Source of the DNA: an uncultured Sphingomonadaceae bacterium
GTDB taxonomy: Bacteria > Pseudomonadota > Alphaproteobacteria > Sphingomonadales > Sphingomonadaceae
Direction: 5' to 3'
Length of the DNA stretch: 64,000 bases
NCBI GenBank assembly: GCA_947493195.1
Contig: CANLQG010000005.1
Span: 124,001 to 188,000 of the forward strand
Shown: positions 30,247 through 40,159 of the stretch, in pieces
How the letters are laid out: every line of letters starts with the position of its first letter
How positions within the stretch are numbered: the stretch's first letter is position 1
Position numbers and translations under genes: made by a program
Notes under the pieces: model-generated
Told to the model about the DNA's origin: nothing
The model's input: only the letters and a program-made list of their open reading frames with translations
The model's database searches: none

Positions 30247-31011
30247 ATGACCACACGACCCTACATCGTTGGCAACTGGAAGATGCACGGTACGCGGGCC
30301 ATGCTGGCCGAGGCGCGCGCCATCGATCGCGCGGCGGAGCGGCTTTTGAAAGTGGAAGTCGCCATCGCCCCGCCGTTCACGCTGATTCACGCCACGCGCA
30401 AGGAAGCCAACCTGATCGGAATCGGTGCGCAGGATGTGCACGCCGCTGATGGTGGTGCCCACACCGGCGACGTCTCTGCCGCTATGGTAAAGGACGCCGG
30501 GGCCGGTTTCACCATTGTCGGCCATTCGGAACGGCGTGCGGACCACAAGGAAACCAACGCCCTGGTAAAGGAAAAGGCGGAAGCCGCCATTGCCGCCGGG
30601 ATGAATGTGATCGTCTGCGTGGGGGAGACCGAGGAAGAGCGTGACGCGGGCAAGGCCGAAGCGGTCGTTGCCAAGCAGCTGTCCGGCTCCCTGCCGCAGG
30701 GTGAGGGCGTGGCCGAAAAGGTAACCGTCGCCTACGAACCGGTATGGGCCATCGGCACCGGGCGCACGCCGACGGTGGACGATATCGGGGCCATGCATCG
30801 CTTCCTGCGCGAAAAGCTTGTTTCGACCTTCGGCGAAGAAGGCGAGGCGGTTCGCATCCTCTATGGTGGATCGGTAAAGCCGGACAATGCGGCCGAACTG
30901 CTTTCCGCCGACGAGGTTGGCGGCGCACTGGTTGGCGGGGCCAGCCTGACGGCAGAAAGCTTTCTGGGCATCATCATCGCGGCGGCAGAAGACCAGGACG
31001 ACAAGTCCTGA
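30247..31011 (+). CDS. tpiA: triose-phosphate isomerase
   Basis: Interconverts dihydroxyacetone phosphate and glyceraldehyde 3-phosphate. 254 aa from MTTRPYIVGNWKMHG; the longer reading adds residues unlike the family. Motifs are GNWKMHG (catalytic Lys), VGHSERR (His), AYEPVWAIGTG (Glu) and YGGSVKPDNA (phosphate loop), all intact. It starts a + group with secG and pyrG, though the gaps of about 100 bases leave room for separate promoters. Confidence 0.97.
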   Translation: MTTRPYIVGNWKMHGTRAMLAEARAIDRAAERLLKVEVAIAPPFTLIHATRKEANLIGIGAQDVHAADGGAHTGDVSAAMVKDAGAGFTIVGHSERRADHKETNALVKEKAEAAIAAGMNVIVCVGETEEERDAGKAEAVVAKQLSGSLPQGEGVAEKVTVAYEPVWAIGTGRTPTVDDIGAMHRFLREKLVSTFGEEGEAVRILYGGSVKPDNAAELLSADEVGGALVGGASLTAESFLGIIIAAAEDQDDKS

Positions 31012-31114
31012 TGCCATGAACGTACGCGGCGCTCTCGCCCTTGTGGGCAGGCGTGTGTGCGACTATGTGGGCAGCCACTTCAGTTTCAGCCAGGAATAGG
31101 CTTACAATCTCGTC

Positions 31115-31474
31115 ATGTTCATTTTCGTTACCGTTCTGCAGGCCATCGTCGCCGCCACGCTCGTCATCCTCGTGCTCATGCAGCGTTCGGAAGGCGGCGG
31201 TCTTGGAATTGGCGGCGGGGGCAGCCCCGGTGGCCTGATGTCGGCCCGCGGCGCGGCGGATTTCCTCACGCGGGCAACCAAGTGGTCGGCCATCCTGTTC
31301 GTGTCCCTGTCGATCGTACTGGCTGCGCTGGCTGTCGACGTTTCGGGCCAGCGCGAGTTCGACGACACGCTGGATCGCTCCACCACGTCCTCCGGTGCCG
31401 CAGTAGCCGACGAAGCTGCTCCCGTGCAGGAACCGGCTCCCGCGGAAGACCCGCTGGCCGATATCGCCGAATAG
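31115..31474 (+). CDS. secG: preprotein translocase subunit SecG
   Basis: Small subunit of the SecYEG protein-export channel. 119 aa, with two transmembrane helices (about 1-20 and 51-71) joined by the Gly-rich loop SEGGGLGIGGGG, the hallmark of SecG. An acidic Ala/Glu-rich C-terminal tail of about 45 residues is typical of alphaproteobacteria. The position between tpiA and pyrG is a conserved order in the class. Confidence 0.94.
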   Translation: MFIFVTVLQAIVAATLVILVLMQRSEGGGLGIGGGGSPGGLMSARGAADFLTRATKWSAILFVSLSIVLAALAVDVSGQREFDDTLDRSTTSSGAAVADEAAPVQEPAPAEDPLADIAE

Positions 31475-31482
31475 AGTTCGAG

Positions 31483-31541
31483 CGGGGATAAAACCCCGGA
31501 TTGGTAAAAATTGATACCAAAGCGCTTGCGCCGAATCCGGG
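31483..31541 (+). promoter_or_regulatory. structured leader between secG and pyrG with competing stems
   Basis: Hairpin A is CGGGG (31483-31487) with CCCCG (31494-31498). Alternative stem B is CCCGGA (31495-31500) with TCCGGG (31536-31541), which encloses a perfect hairpin TTGGTA (31501-31506)/TACCAA (31515-31520). A and B share bases 31495-31498 and cannot form together. The structure ends 23 bases before the pyrG start. Confidence 0.4.
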
Positions 31542-31552
31542 TGTGAGCTTAA

Positions 31553-33205
<1,653 letters not shown>

Positions 33206-33557
33206 TTACCGCGAACCTGCGGGACATGGTTATTGCGGCATGGTCCAATTGCCGAGAATATCCTTGCATAGAACGCCCATCAGCGCGTAACGCCCTTGCA
33301 AGGGTTAAGGGGTCGATGTCACCGACTGGGGAGTTGGTGTGCGGACCCTAATCTCATGACTACCGGTTCAGGCCGACCCAGTGATGGCAACGGGGGTTTC
33401 CAGATCTTGTCGGTTCGGTCTTGCCTGTAGGGAGCGGCTGTCTCTTGCGACCCGGACAGCCATTTCCAAAGGCGAGTCGGCGCTAGACGTCGAGGGGGCG
33501 AGGCTTTAGCGGGCCTCGCCCCCAACCCGTTCAACCTTAATGATCGGGGTTAACGGT
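33206..33557. other. gene-free region between pyrG and hsp20, with hairpins
   Basis: About 350 bases without a credible protein. It holds a 12-base perfect palindrome CCCTTGCAAGGG (33293-33304) and a hairpin GGCTGTC (33436-33442)/GACAGCC (33455-33461). An 11-bp perfect stem GGGGGCGAGGC (33494-33504)/GCCTCGCCCCC (33513-33523) has an 8-base loop. The last could terminate hsp20 or an unannotated + RNA, but no T-run follows on either strand. I do not recognise tmRNA, SRP RNA, RNase P RNA or a known riboswitch here. Confidence 0.5.
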
Positions 33558-34031
33558 TCAGGCCGCGTCGGCCTGGTCACCGTCCTCCTTCTTGTTTTCG
33601 ACAACCTTCAGCGAATTGCCGCCGATGGAAATCTTCTTCGGTTTCATCGCCTCGGGCACTTCGCGCACCAGGTCGATCACCAGCAGGCCATCGGCAAGGT
33701 CGGCGGCCGATACGCGCACGTAGTCGGCCAGTTCGAAGCGGCGCTCGAACCCGCGATTGGCGATGCCGATATGCAGCATCTCGCCTTCGGAGGCTTCGTC
33801 GCGCTTGCGACCCTGGACAGTCAGCAGGTTCTGCTGCGCAGTGATATCGAGGTCTTCCGACCGGAAACCGGCCACGGCGATGGTGATGCGATAGGCATCT
33901 TCATCGCGGCGCTCGATATTGAAGGGGGGGTAGTTGTCGCCGCTGTTGCGGGCGTTGTTCTCCAGCAGGTCGAACAAACGGTCGAACCCGACGGTGGAGC
34001 GGCGATAGGGGGTAAAGTCCATACGGTTCAT
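33558..34031 (-). CDS. small heat-shock protein, IbpA-type (Hsp20)
   Basis: ATP-independent holdase that binds unfolding proteins. 157 aa from MNRMDFTPYRRSTVGFDRL, an IbpA-like N terminus; the longer reading runs through the leader RNA and is rejected. The alpha-crystallin domain (about 38-130) runs from YPPFNIERR to LVIDLVRE, with ITIAVAGFRSEDL and LHIGIANRGFERRFEL inside. The C-terminal tail has KKISI (IxI motif). Upstream are an RpoH-like promoter and a ROSE-type thermometer, so expression should rise with temperature at both transcription and translation. Confidence 0.95.
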   Translation of the reverse strand: MNRMDFTPYRRSTVGFDRLFDLLENNARNSGDNYPPFNIERRDEDAYRITIAVAGFRSEDLDITAQQNLLTVQGRKRDEASEGEMLHIGIANRGFERRFELADYVRVSAADLADGLLVIDLVREVPEAMKPKKISIGGNSLKVVENKKEDGDQADAA

Positions 34032-34037
34032 TTGAAA

Positions 34038-34092
34038 CAAATCCTCTTCTGAGCAATTTGACACTATGTGCGGACCCGCTTTCGGCATCCGC
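34038..34092 (-). promoter_or_regulatory. ROSE-type RNA thermometer in the hsp20 leader
   Basis: The 3' hairpin (34038-34060) pairs the UUGCU motif with the Shine-Dalgarno AGGA. The pairs from the base are C-G, three A-U, U-A, U-G, then a bulged G, then C-G, U-A, C-G, closed by loop AGAA. This is the ROSE architecture, including the bulged G opposite AGGA. A second hairpin (34070-34092; GCGGA/TCCGC with an inner CCG/CGG and one bulge) precedes it. The AUG follows AGGA by 10 bases. Confidence 0.8.
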
Positions 34093-34099
34093 AGGATTG

Positions 34100-34128
34100 A
34101 GATAGGGAGGCGGAAAACCGCTTTCAAG
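34100..34128 (-). promoter_or_regulatory. RpoH (sigma32)-type promoter of hsp20
   Basis: On the minus strand, CTTGAAA (34128-34122), a 14-base spacer, then CCCTATCT (34107-34100). This compares with the sigma32 consensus CTTGAAA-N11-16-CCCCATnT, with only one mismatch. The expected start lies near 34093, just at the first leader hairpin. Confidence 0.8.
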
Positions 34129-34161
34129 AACTGTCACTTCACCGCTTTGCAGGGGAATTTC

Positions 34162-34425
34162 GTGAGTACGCCAAAGGTCGAAATCTACACCAAGATGTAT
34201 TGCGGCTTCTGCCACCGGGCCAAACGCCTGCTGGACGAGAAAGGCGTGGAATACGAGGAATACGACATCACCCTGGGCGGTCCCAAGCGCGCCGAAATGA
34301 TGGATCGTCGGCCCGGTGCCTCCACCGTTCCGCAGATTTTCATCGACGACAAGGCGATCGGCGGGTCAGACGACCTCGCCGCACTGGAGCGCGAAGGCAA
34401 GCTGGACGCGATGCTGGGGCTATAG
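34162..34425 (+). CDS. grxC: glutaredoxin 3
   Basis: Glutathione-dependent thiol-disulfide oxidoreductase. 87 aa from the GTG at 34162, preceded by AGGGGAA; the ATG further upstream lies in the hsp20 promoter region and would add 32 unrelated residues. The thioredoxin-fold active site is CGFC (in MYCGFCHRAK), with the cis-Pro in TVPQIFID and the GSH-binding GGSDDL. It is divergent from hsp20 and starts a + group with the nitrilase-like and DUF1178 genes. Confidence 0.95.
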   Translation: MSTPKVEIYTKMYCGFCHRAKRLLDEKGVEYEEYDITLGGPKRAEMMDRRPGASTVPQIFIDDKAIGGSDDLAALEREGKLDAMLGL

Positions 34426-34434
34426 GCCAGCGCC

Positions 34435-35262
34435 ATGCCCAGGATCGCTATCTTGCAGATGACGACGGGTATCGATCCCGTTGCCAATGCCGCCACCATC
34501 ACCGATGCCGCCAGCCGTGCGGCGGGCGAGGGCGGGCAGATGCTGTTCACACCGGAAATGGCTGGCCTGCTGGACCGCGACCGCAAGCGCGCTGCACAGA
34601 ACATCGTGCCCGAGCACGAGAGCCCGATTGTGGAGCGCGTATCGCGCGCGGCGGAGGACGCGGGTATCTGGATATCGCTCGGCCTTCCCGTCCTGCGTGA
34701 GGATGGTCGATGGGCGAACAGGGCGCTGGTGTTCGATGACAAGGGCGCCGTGGCCGGGCGATACGACAAGATCCACATGTTCGATGTGGAACTGGCATCG
34801 GGTGAGAGCTGGCGCGAATCTGCCGCCTATGCACCGGGAGAGCAGGTTGTCACGGTGGACGATACGCCGGTCGGCAGGCTGGGGCTTACCATCTGTTACG
34901 ATATCAGGTTTCCTGCCTTGTTTGAGGAACTTGGACGCCGGACCTGCGACACCATCGCAATTCCCGCAGCCTTTACCGTGCCGACCGGGAAGGCCCATTG
35001 GCACATGCTCCAGCGAGCTCGTGCAGTAGAGGCGAGCGCTTTCGTCGTGGCCGCCGCGCAGGTCGGTCGGCATGAGGACGGTCGCGAGACCTTTGGCCAC
35101 TCGCTGGCAATCGATCCCTGGGGCCAGGTCGTGCTGGACATGGGCGGGGAAAGCGCCGGAATGCAGCTGTGCGATATCGATCTTGGTCGCATTGCGGAGG
35201 TGCGCAAACAGCTGCCCAGCCTTGCCAACAAGCGCGATATCCCTAAATCCACCGCGCAATGA
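34435..35262 (+). CDS. carbon-nitrogen hydrolase (Nit-type amidase)
   Basis: Nitrilase-superfamily protein, 275 aa. The catalytic triad is visible: Glu in LFTPEMAGL near residue 42, Lys in RYDKIHMFD near 108, and Cys in TICYDIRFPALFE near 146. It most resembles the Nit1/Nit2 group, which hydrolyses deaminated glutathione or omega-amides. Location beside a glutaredoxin would suit a glutathione-repair role (inference). It overlaps the DUF1178 gene by four bases (ATGA). Confidence 0.9.
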   Translation: MPRIAILQMTTGIDPVANAATITDAASRAAGEGGQMLFTPEMAGLLDRDRKRAAQNIVPEHESPIVERVSRAAEDAGIWISLGLPVLREDGRWANRALVFDDKGAVAGRYDKIHMFDVELASGESWRESAAYAPGEQVVTVDDTPVGRLGLTICYDIRFPALFEELGRRTCDTIAIPAAFTVPTGKAHWHMLQRARAVEASAFVVAAAQVGRHEDGRETFGHSLAIDPWGQVVLDMGGESAGMQLCDIDLGRIAEVRKQLPSLANKRDIPKSTAQ

Positions 35263-35741
35263 TCGTTTTCGACCTTTCCTGTGATCAGGGCCATCGATTC
35301 GAGGGGTGGTTTGGCTCGTCCGAAGACTTCGCATCCCAATGCGAGCGTGGACTTTTGTCCTGCCCAACCTGCGGCTCCGAAGATGTGAGCAAGGCACCGA
35401 TGGCGCCGTCCGTCGGCAGGAAGGGAAATCAGCATCAGACCGGCGGTGTTCCGCAACCCGCGTCGGACAAGGCCGGAAAAGGCTTGTCGAACACGCCGAT
35501 GACGCCCGAGGTTGCTCAAGCCATCGAAAAGCTGGCGAAAGCCCAGGCACAGGCGCTGAAGAACAGCACCTGGGTGGGCAAGGATTTTGTCGAGCAGTCG
35601 CGCGCCATGCACTATGGCGAGCGGGACCATGCCGCCATCCACGGCGAAGCGACTGTGCAGGAAGCGCGCGAGTTGCTGGACGAAGGCGTGCCGGTCGCGC
35701 CCCTACCGTTGCCGGTCGCACCACCCGAGGACCTGAACTGA
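35259..35741 (+). CDS. DUF1178 family protein
   Basis: 160 aa. The N-terminal zinc-ribbon-like segment begins MIVFDLSCDQGHRFEGWF and has the second Cys pair in LSCPTCGS, the pattern of the alphaproteobacterial DUF1178 family. The C-terminal half has a helix around EVAQAIEKLAKAQAQALK and a conserved GKDFVEQSRAMHYGE segment. Function unknown. It is coupled to the nitrilase-like gene; in related bacteria these two often sit together near a glutaredoxin. Confidence 0.9.
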   Translation: MIVFDLSCDQGHRFEGWFGSSEDFASQCERGLLSCPTCGSEDVSKAPMAPSVGRKGNQHQTGGVPQPASDKAGKGLSNTPMTPEVAQAIEKLAKAQAQALKNSTWVGKDFVEQSRAMHYGERDHAAIHGEATVQEARELLDEGVPVAPLPLPVAPPEDLN

Positions 35742-35779
35742 TTGCCTCTCGCGCCATGGCGCATTAGGGGGTGACTCGC

Positions 35780-35856
35780 GCGCCCGTAGCTCAGTCGGAT
35801 AGAGCATCGGATTCCTAATCCGGGGGCCACAGGTTCGAATCCTGTCGGGCGCACCA
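35780..35856 (+). tRNA. tRNA-Arg (anticodon CCT)
   Basis: 77 bases including the encoded CCA. The acceptor stem is GCGCCCG/CGGGCGC, the D arm GCTC/GAGC, and the anticodon stem TCGGA/TCCGG with loop TTCCTAA, giving anticodon CCT at 35814-35816. The T arm is ACAGG-TTCGAAT-CCTGT, then A-CCA. All stems pair, apart from a terminal A-T/G-type wobble at the anticodon stem. It reads AGG codons. No integrase or att-like duplication flanks it. Confidence 0.97.
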
Positions 35857-35896
35857 ATGAAGCGGCGCAGCCACAAAGTAATCTGCCAGGCGCAAC

Positions 35897-35934
35897 AAAA
35901 AAGGGCAGCGCCCTGCCGGATGCTGCCCTCTTTT
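35897..35934. terminator. bidirectional intrinsic terminator between tRNA-Arg and hppD
   Basis: GGGCAGC (35903-35909) pairs with GCTGCCC (35922-35928), extended by A-T pairs. It is flanked by an A-run on the left and TTTT on the right, so it can end the + tRNA transcript and the minus hppD transcript. Confidence 0.85.
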
Positions 35935-35956
35935 AAATTCGTAGTGATAGATGCCG

Positions 35957-37066
35957 TCAGGCGTCGACGGTCTTGGCATCCTTCGCATCGAGCACGCCGC
36001 GGCGGATCTGGTCGCGTTCCATGCTTTCGAACAGGGCCTTGAAGTTGCCTTCGCCAAAGCCTTCGTCACCCTTGCGCTGGATGAACTCGAAGAACACAGG
36101 GCCAACCTGCGCCTCTGCAAAGATCTGCAGGAGGAGGCGGGGGGAACCGCCTTCGGTCGTTCCATCGAGCAGGATGCCGCGCGTCTTCAACTGGTCCACG
36201 TCTTCACCGTGGTCGGGCAGGCGTTCGGGCAACATCTCGTAGTAGGTTTCGGGCGGGGCGGTCATGAACGGAACGCCGAATTCCTTCAGCTTGTCCCAGG
36301 CGGCGACGAGATCGTCGCAGATCAGGGCGATGTGCTGGATACCCTCACCGTTGAATTCGCGCAGGAACTCCTCGATCTGGCCCTTTCCACCTTCACCCTC
36401 TTCGTTGAGCGGGATGCGGATCTTGCCGTCGGGAGCGGTCAGCGCCTTGGATGTGAGGCCGGTATACTCGCCCTTGATGTCGAAGAAGCGGATCTCGCGG
36501 AAGTTGAACAGTGTCTCGTAATAGTCTGCCCAGTACTTCATCCGGCCGCCGTAGACATTGTGCGTGAGGTGATCGATCACGTTGAAGCCAGCACCTTCGG
36601 GGTGCTGCTCCACGCCGTCGAGATATTCGAAATCGATGTCGTAGATCGACAGACCGTTGCCGTCTTCGTCGTGGTAGCGGTCGATCAGGTAGACGATCGC
36701 ACCGCCGATACCGCGAATGGCGGGAATGCGCAGTTCCATCGGGCCGGTCTCGACCTCGACCGGTTCGGCACCGCGTTCCAGCAGTTCACGATAGGCCTTG
36801 GCAGCATCCTTTACGCGAAAGCCCATTCCGCAGGCAGACGGCCCGTGTTCCCGCGCGAAATACCACGCTGCGCTGCGCGGTTCGTAATTGAGGATGAGGT
36901 TGATCTGCCCTTGACGCCAAAGCTGCACATCCTTCGAGCGGTGCGATGCGACGTGCTGGAAGCCCATGGCCTTGAACACGGGTTCGACAAAGCCCTTTTC
37001 CGGTGCGCAGAATTCAACAAATTCGAAGCCGTCGAGGCCAATGGGATTTTCGAAGAGATCAGTCAT
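35957..37066 (-). CDS. hppD: 4-hydroxyphenylpyruvate dioxygenase
   Basis: Fe(II) enzyme making homogentisate in tyrosine breakdown. 369 aa from [19 protein letters not shown]; an upstream ATG is rejected because it adds 37 residues foreign to the family. It has two vicinal-oxygen-chelate domains. Iron ligands are His in [11 protein letters not shown], His in [11 protein letters not shown], and Glu in [18 protein letters not shown]. The other homogentisate-pathway genes are not in the window. It ends in a bidirectional terminator shared with the tRNA gene. Confidence 0.95.
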   Translation of the reverse strand: MTDLFENPIGLDGFEFVEFCAPEKGFVEPVFKAMGFQHVASHRSKDVQLWRQGQINLILNYEPRSAAWYFAREHGPSACGMGFRVKDAAKAYRELLERGAEPVEVETGPMELRIPAIRGIGGAIVYLIDRYHDEDGNGLSIYDIDFEYLDGVEQHPEGAGFNVIDHLTHNVYGGRMKYWADYYETLFNFREIRFFDIKGEYTGLTSKALTAPDGKIRIPLNEEGEGGKGQIEEFLREFNGEGIQHIALICDDLVAAWDKLKEFGVPFMTAPPETYYEMLPERLPDHGEDVDQLKTRGILLDGTTEGGSPRLLLQIFAEAQVGPVFFEFIQRKGDEGFGEGNFKALFESMERDQIRRGVLDAKDAKTVDA

Positions 37067-37185
37067 GGTTTCATATGTAACCTTTTCGTCGTCCTGGCGC
37101 AACTGCCAATCAATCCACCGGACAAACTGACGATCCCTGCGAATGGCGCTTGAATCGGTGAACTGTTTGTGATTCAAGGCGGTCT

Positions 37186-37506
37186 ATGAATGCACTCGTC
37201 CATCGGAAGCAGATTGTTCGGGAGAGGATCGTCAACGCGATCGCTCTGCTGGTGCTCATGCTGATCGGCGGCCTGGCGCTTATCGGTCCCAGCGGCGTAC
37301 TGGCGTGGGGTGAGAATGCCGCGAGGCTGGGCGAGCACAAGCAGCGCATCGCACTGCTGGAGGAGCGCAAGGCGGAACTGGCGAACCGCGTAGCCTTGCT
37401 CGATCCCAACAATGTCGATCCGGACTACGCGGCAGAGCTCGTTCGCGGGAACCTGAACGTCATCCATCCGGACGAATATGTCGTCGAGCTGGAACCGATC
37501 GACTGA
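37186..37506 (+). CDS. septum formation initiator (FtsB/DivIC) family protein
   Basis: 106 aa, with a cytoplasmic N-terminal basic stretch, one transmembrane helix (about residues 16-37) and a coiled coil (about 45-70, KQRIALLEERKAELANRVALL). A short periplasmic end contains YAAELVRGNLNVIHPDEYVV. This is the FtsB layout: a bitopic coiled-coil divisome protein that bridges FtsQ and FtsL. Location just upstream of pdhA is conserved in alphaproteobacteria. Confidence 0.85.
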   Translation: MNALVHRKQIVRERIVNAIALLVLMLIGGLALIGPSGVLAWGENAARLGEHKQRIALLEERKAELANRVALLDPNNVDPDYAAELVRGNLNVIHPDEYVVELEPID

Positions 37507-37666
37507 AGTCGCGCTTCATTCATGCCAGCCTGGCGTTCGATGCAAACAATTTTCACCATTCTGGTAAATGCGGGTAGCGCGTCATTGCCACTGCGCAAAT
37601 TGCGCGCCTATAGGCGACCTGATCACACGAAGACGCCAATTCTGGCGCGATGAAGGGGATTGCATC

Positions 37667-38746
37667 TTGGCCAAAACCTCCACCTCCAAAAGCTCGGAAA
37701 GCCCGCAGCCTGCCACCGAAGAGGGAGCCTTTCCCCTTCATTCGCTGCAGGATGCACTGGAGAAGGAAAAGCGATTCAAACCCAGCGACGAACAGCTGAT
37801 GCATTTCTATGAGCAGATGCTGCTCATCCGGCGGTTCGAGGAGAAGGCCGGCCAGCTCTATGGCCTCGGCCTGATCGGCGGGTTCTGCCATCTGTACATC
37901 GGTCAGGAAGCGGTTGCCATCGGCCTGCAGAGCGCGCTCGACAACGATCGCGACAGCGTGATCACCGGCTATCGCGACCACGGCCACATGCTGGCCTATG
38001 GTATCGATCCAAAGGTCATCATGGCCGAGCTGACCGGCCGGGCTGCCGGCATCTCCAAGGGGAAGGGCGGCTCGATGCACATGTTCAGCACCGAACACAA
38101 ATTCTACGGCGGTCATGGCATCGTGGGTGCGCAGGTATCGCTGGGCGGAGGTCTCGCCTTTGCGCACAAGTACAACGAGGATGGCGGCCTGTGCCTTGCC
38201 TATTTCGGTGACGGCGCAGCCAACCAGGGCCAGGTTTACGAGACCATGAATATGGCCGCCCTGTGGAACCTGCCCATCGTGTTCGTGGTCGAGAACAACC
38301 AGTACGCCATGGGCACGGCAGTCCGGCGCTCCAGCGCAGAGACCGAATTCTACCGCCGCGGCACGGCATTCCGCATTCCCGGCATGGACGTGAACGGCAT
38401 GGACGTGCTGGAAGTGCGCCAGGCCGCCGAAATCGCGTTCAAGCACGTGCGCGAGGGCAACGGCCCGGTACTGATGGAATGCAACACCTACCGCTATCGC
38501 GGCCACTCCATGTCCGACCCGGCGAAATATCGCACGCGGGAGGAAGTGCAGGAGCAGCGCGAACACCATGACCCCATCGAGCGGGTGAAAAAGGATCTCG
38601 CCGCGGCGGGCGTTGAAGAGGACAAGTTGAAAGAGATCGACAAGGGCATCCGCGCCACCGTTGGCGAAGCGGCCGATTTTGCCGAAAAGTCGCCTGAACC
38701 GGAGGCAAACGAACTCTACACCGATGTGCTGGTGGGGGAGTACTGA
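37667..38746 (+). CDS. pdhA: pyruvate dehydrogenase E1 component, alpha subunit
   Basis: Thiamine-diphosphate-binding half of the heterotetrameric E1 that decarboxylates pyruvate. 359 aa from a TTG at 37667, preceded by AAGGGGA; an upstream ATG would add 33 atypical residues. The ThDP motif is GDGAANQGQVYETMNMAALW followed by ENNQYAMGT. Other segments are GFCHLYIGQEAVAIG near the N terminus and YRYRGHSMSDP near residue 285. An extra Ser/Glu-rich N-terminal ~25 residues precede the fold. It is followed after three bases by pdhB. Confidence 0.96.
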   Translation: MAKTSTSKSSESPQPATEEGAFPLHSLQDALEKEKRFKPSDEQLMHFYEQMLLIRRFEEKAGQLYGLGLIGGFCHLYIGQEAVAIGLQSALDNDRDSVITGYRDHGHMLAYGIDPKVIMAELTGRAAGISKGKGGSMHMFSTEHKFYGGHGIVGAQVSLGGGLAFAHKYNEDGGLCLAYFGDGAANQGQVYETMNMAALWNLPIVFVVENNQYAMGTAVRRSSAETEFYRRGTAFRIPGMDVNGMDVLEVRQAAEIAFKHVREGNGPVLMECNTYRYRGHSMSDPAKYRTREEVQEQREHHDPIERVKKDLAAAGVEEDKLKEIDKGIRATVGEAADFAEKSPEPEANELYTDVLVGEY

Positions 38747-38749
38747 GCC

Positions 38750-40144
38750 ATGGCAATCGAACTGAAGATGCCCGCCCTTTCGCCCACCATGGAGGAAGGC
38801 ACGCTGGCCAAGTGGCTGGTGAAGGAAGGCGATACCGTATCCGCCGGTGACGTGCTGGCCGAGATCGAGACCGACAAGGCCACGATGGAATTCGAATCCA
38901 TCGACGAAGGCACCGTTGGCAAGATCGTGATTGCCGAAGGTACCGAAGGGGTGAAGGTCGGCACCGTAATCGCGATCCTGGCGGGCGAGGACGAAAATGC
39001 CTCGGACATCGAAGCGCCTGCCGCAGAGGAAGCGTCGGATGAAGTGAAGGACGTGCCGGGCGAGGGCAAGGACGTGGGTCGCGAAGGCAATCCGCTGGAC
39101 GTGGACAAGCCTGCCTCCAAGCCGCGCGCCAGCGATCCGGAAGTGCCCGAAGGCACCAACATGGTGAAGCTGACTGTGCGCGAGGCCCTTCGCGATGCCA
39201 TGGCCGAGGAAATGCGCCTCGACGACCGTGTTTTCGTGATGGGCGAGGAAGTGGCCGAGTACCAGGGCGCCTACAAGGTGACGCAGGGCCTGCTGGACGA
39301 ATTCGGGCCGAAGCGCGTGATCGACACGCCAATCACCGAATACGGCTTTGCCGGTATTGGTACGGGCGCTGCCATGGGCGGCCTGCGCCCCGTGGTGGAG
39401 TTCATGACGTTCAACTTCGCCATGCAGGCGATCGATCACATCATCAATTCCGCGGCGAAAACGAATTACATGTCGGGCGGGCAGATGCGCTGCCCGGTGG
39501 TGTTCCGCGGCCCCAACGGGACTGCCAGCCGCGTGGGTGCGCAGCACAGCCAGAACTATGGCCCGTGGTACGCCAGCGTGCCCGGCCTGATCGTGATCGC
39601 GCCTTATGACGCATCCGATGCGAAAGGCCTGCTGAAAGCCGCCATCCGCAGCGACGATCCGGTAGTCTTCCTCGAAAACGAGCTGGTCTATGGCCAGAGC
39701 TTTGAGGTTGCCCAGTTGGACGATCACGTGCTGCCCATCGGCAAGGCGCGGATCATGCGCGAGGGCAGCGATGTCACGATCGTATCCTACTCCATCGCCG
39801 TGGGCGTGGCGCTGGAAGCAGCGGCCGAACTGGCAGAGCAGGGTATCGAAGCCGAGGTGATCGACCTGCGCACGCTGCGTCCGCTGGATACCGACACCAT
39901 CCTCGAAAGCTTGGCCAAGACCAACCGGCTCGTGATCGCGGAAGAAGGCTGGCCCACCTGTTCGATTGCATCCGAAGTGGTTGCCGTCTGCATGGAGCAG
40001 GGCTTCGACCATCTCGATGCGCCCGTTCTCAGGGTCTGCAATGAGGACGTGCCGTTGCCCTATGCTGCCAACCTCGAGAAGCTGGCGCTGATCGACAAGG
40101 ACCGCGTAGTCGCAGCCTGCCGGAAGGTCACCTACAAGGACTGA
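38750..40144 (+). CDS. pdhB: pyruvate dehydrogenase E1 component, beta subunit with N-terminal lipoyl domain
   Basis: 464 aa. Residues 1-80 are a lipoyl domain with the lipoylation Lys at position 43 in IETDKATME. An acidic Ala/Pro linker (about 85-135) leads into the E1-beta transketolase-like body. The pyrimidine-binding motif region is [19 protein letters not shown], and the ThDP region [21 protein letters not shown] lipoyl domain on E1-beta is a known feature of alphaproteobacterial PDH complexes. The E2 and E3 genes are not in the window. Confidence 0.96.
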   Translation: MAIELKMPALSPTMEEGTLAKWLVKEGDTVSAGDVLAEIETDKATMEFESIDEGTVGKIVIAEGTEGVKVGTVIAILAGEDENASDIEAPAAEEASDEVKDVPGEGKDVGREGNPLDVDKPASKPRASDPEVPEGTNMVKLTVREALRDAMAEEMRLDDRVFVMGEEVAEYQGAYKVTQGLLDEFGPKRVIDTPITEYGFAGIGTGAAMGGLRPVVEFMTFNFAMQAIDHIINSAAKTNYMSGGQMRCPVVFRGPNGTASRVGAQHSQNYGPWYASVPGLIVIAPYDASDAKGLLKAAIRSDDPVVFLENELVYGQSFEVAQLDDHVLPIGKARIMREGSDVTIVSYSIAVGVALEAAAELAEQGIEAEVIDLRTLRPLDTDTILESLAKTNRLVIAEEGWPTCSIASEVVAVCMEQGFDHLDAPVLRVCNEDVPLPYAANLEKLALIDKDRVVAACRKVTYKD

Positions 40145-40159
40145 CGCCGCGCGCGCAGC

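Noticed and set aside
33206..33557. Known RNA (tmRNA, SRP RNA, 6S RNA, RNase P RNA) in the gene-free region
   Set aside because: None of the hallmark sequences, such as the tag-peptide frame, the GGAAGGAAGCAG loop of SRP RNA or RNase P conserved segments, could be found by eye.
33338..34077. TGTGCGGACCC occurring at 33338-33348 and again at 34067-34077
   Set aside because: Eleven bases shared in GC-rich DNA on either side of hsp20; the second copy is part of the leader hairpin. Probably chance; no att-like or element structure.
35780..35856. tRNA-Arg as a possible integration site
   Set aside because: No integrase, no duplicated tRNA end, and ordinary core genes on both sides.
37553..40012. 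An 819-codon open frame antisense to pdhA and pdhB
   Set aside because: Composition is His/Arg/Gly-rich with no domain. It mirrors the high-GC codon structure of the real genes on the other strand.
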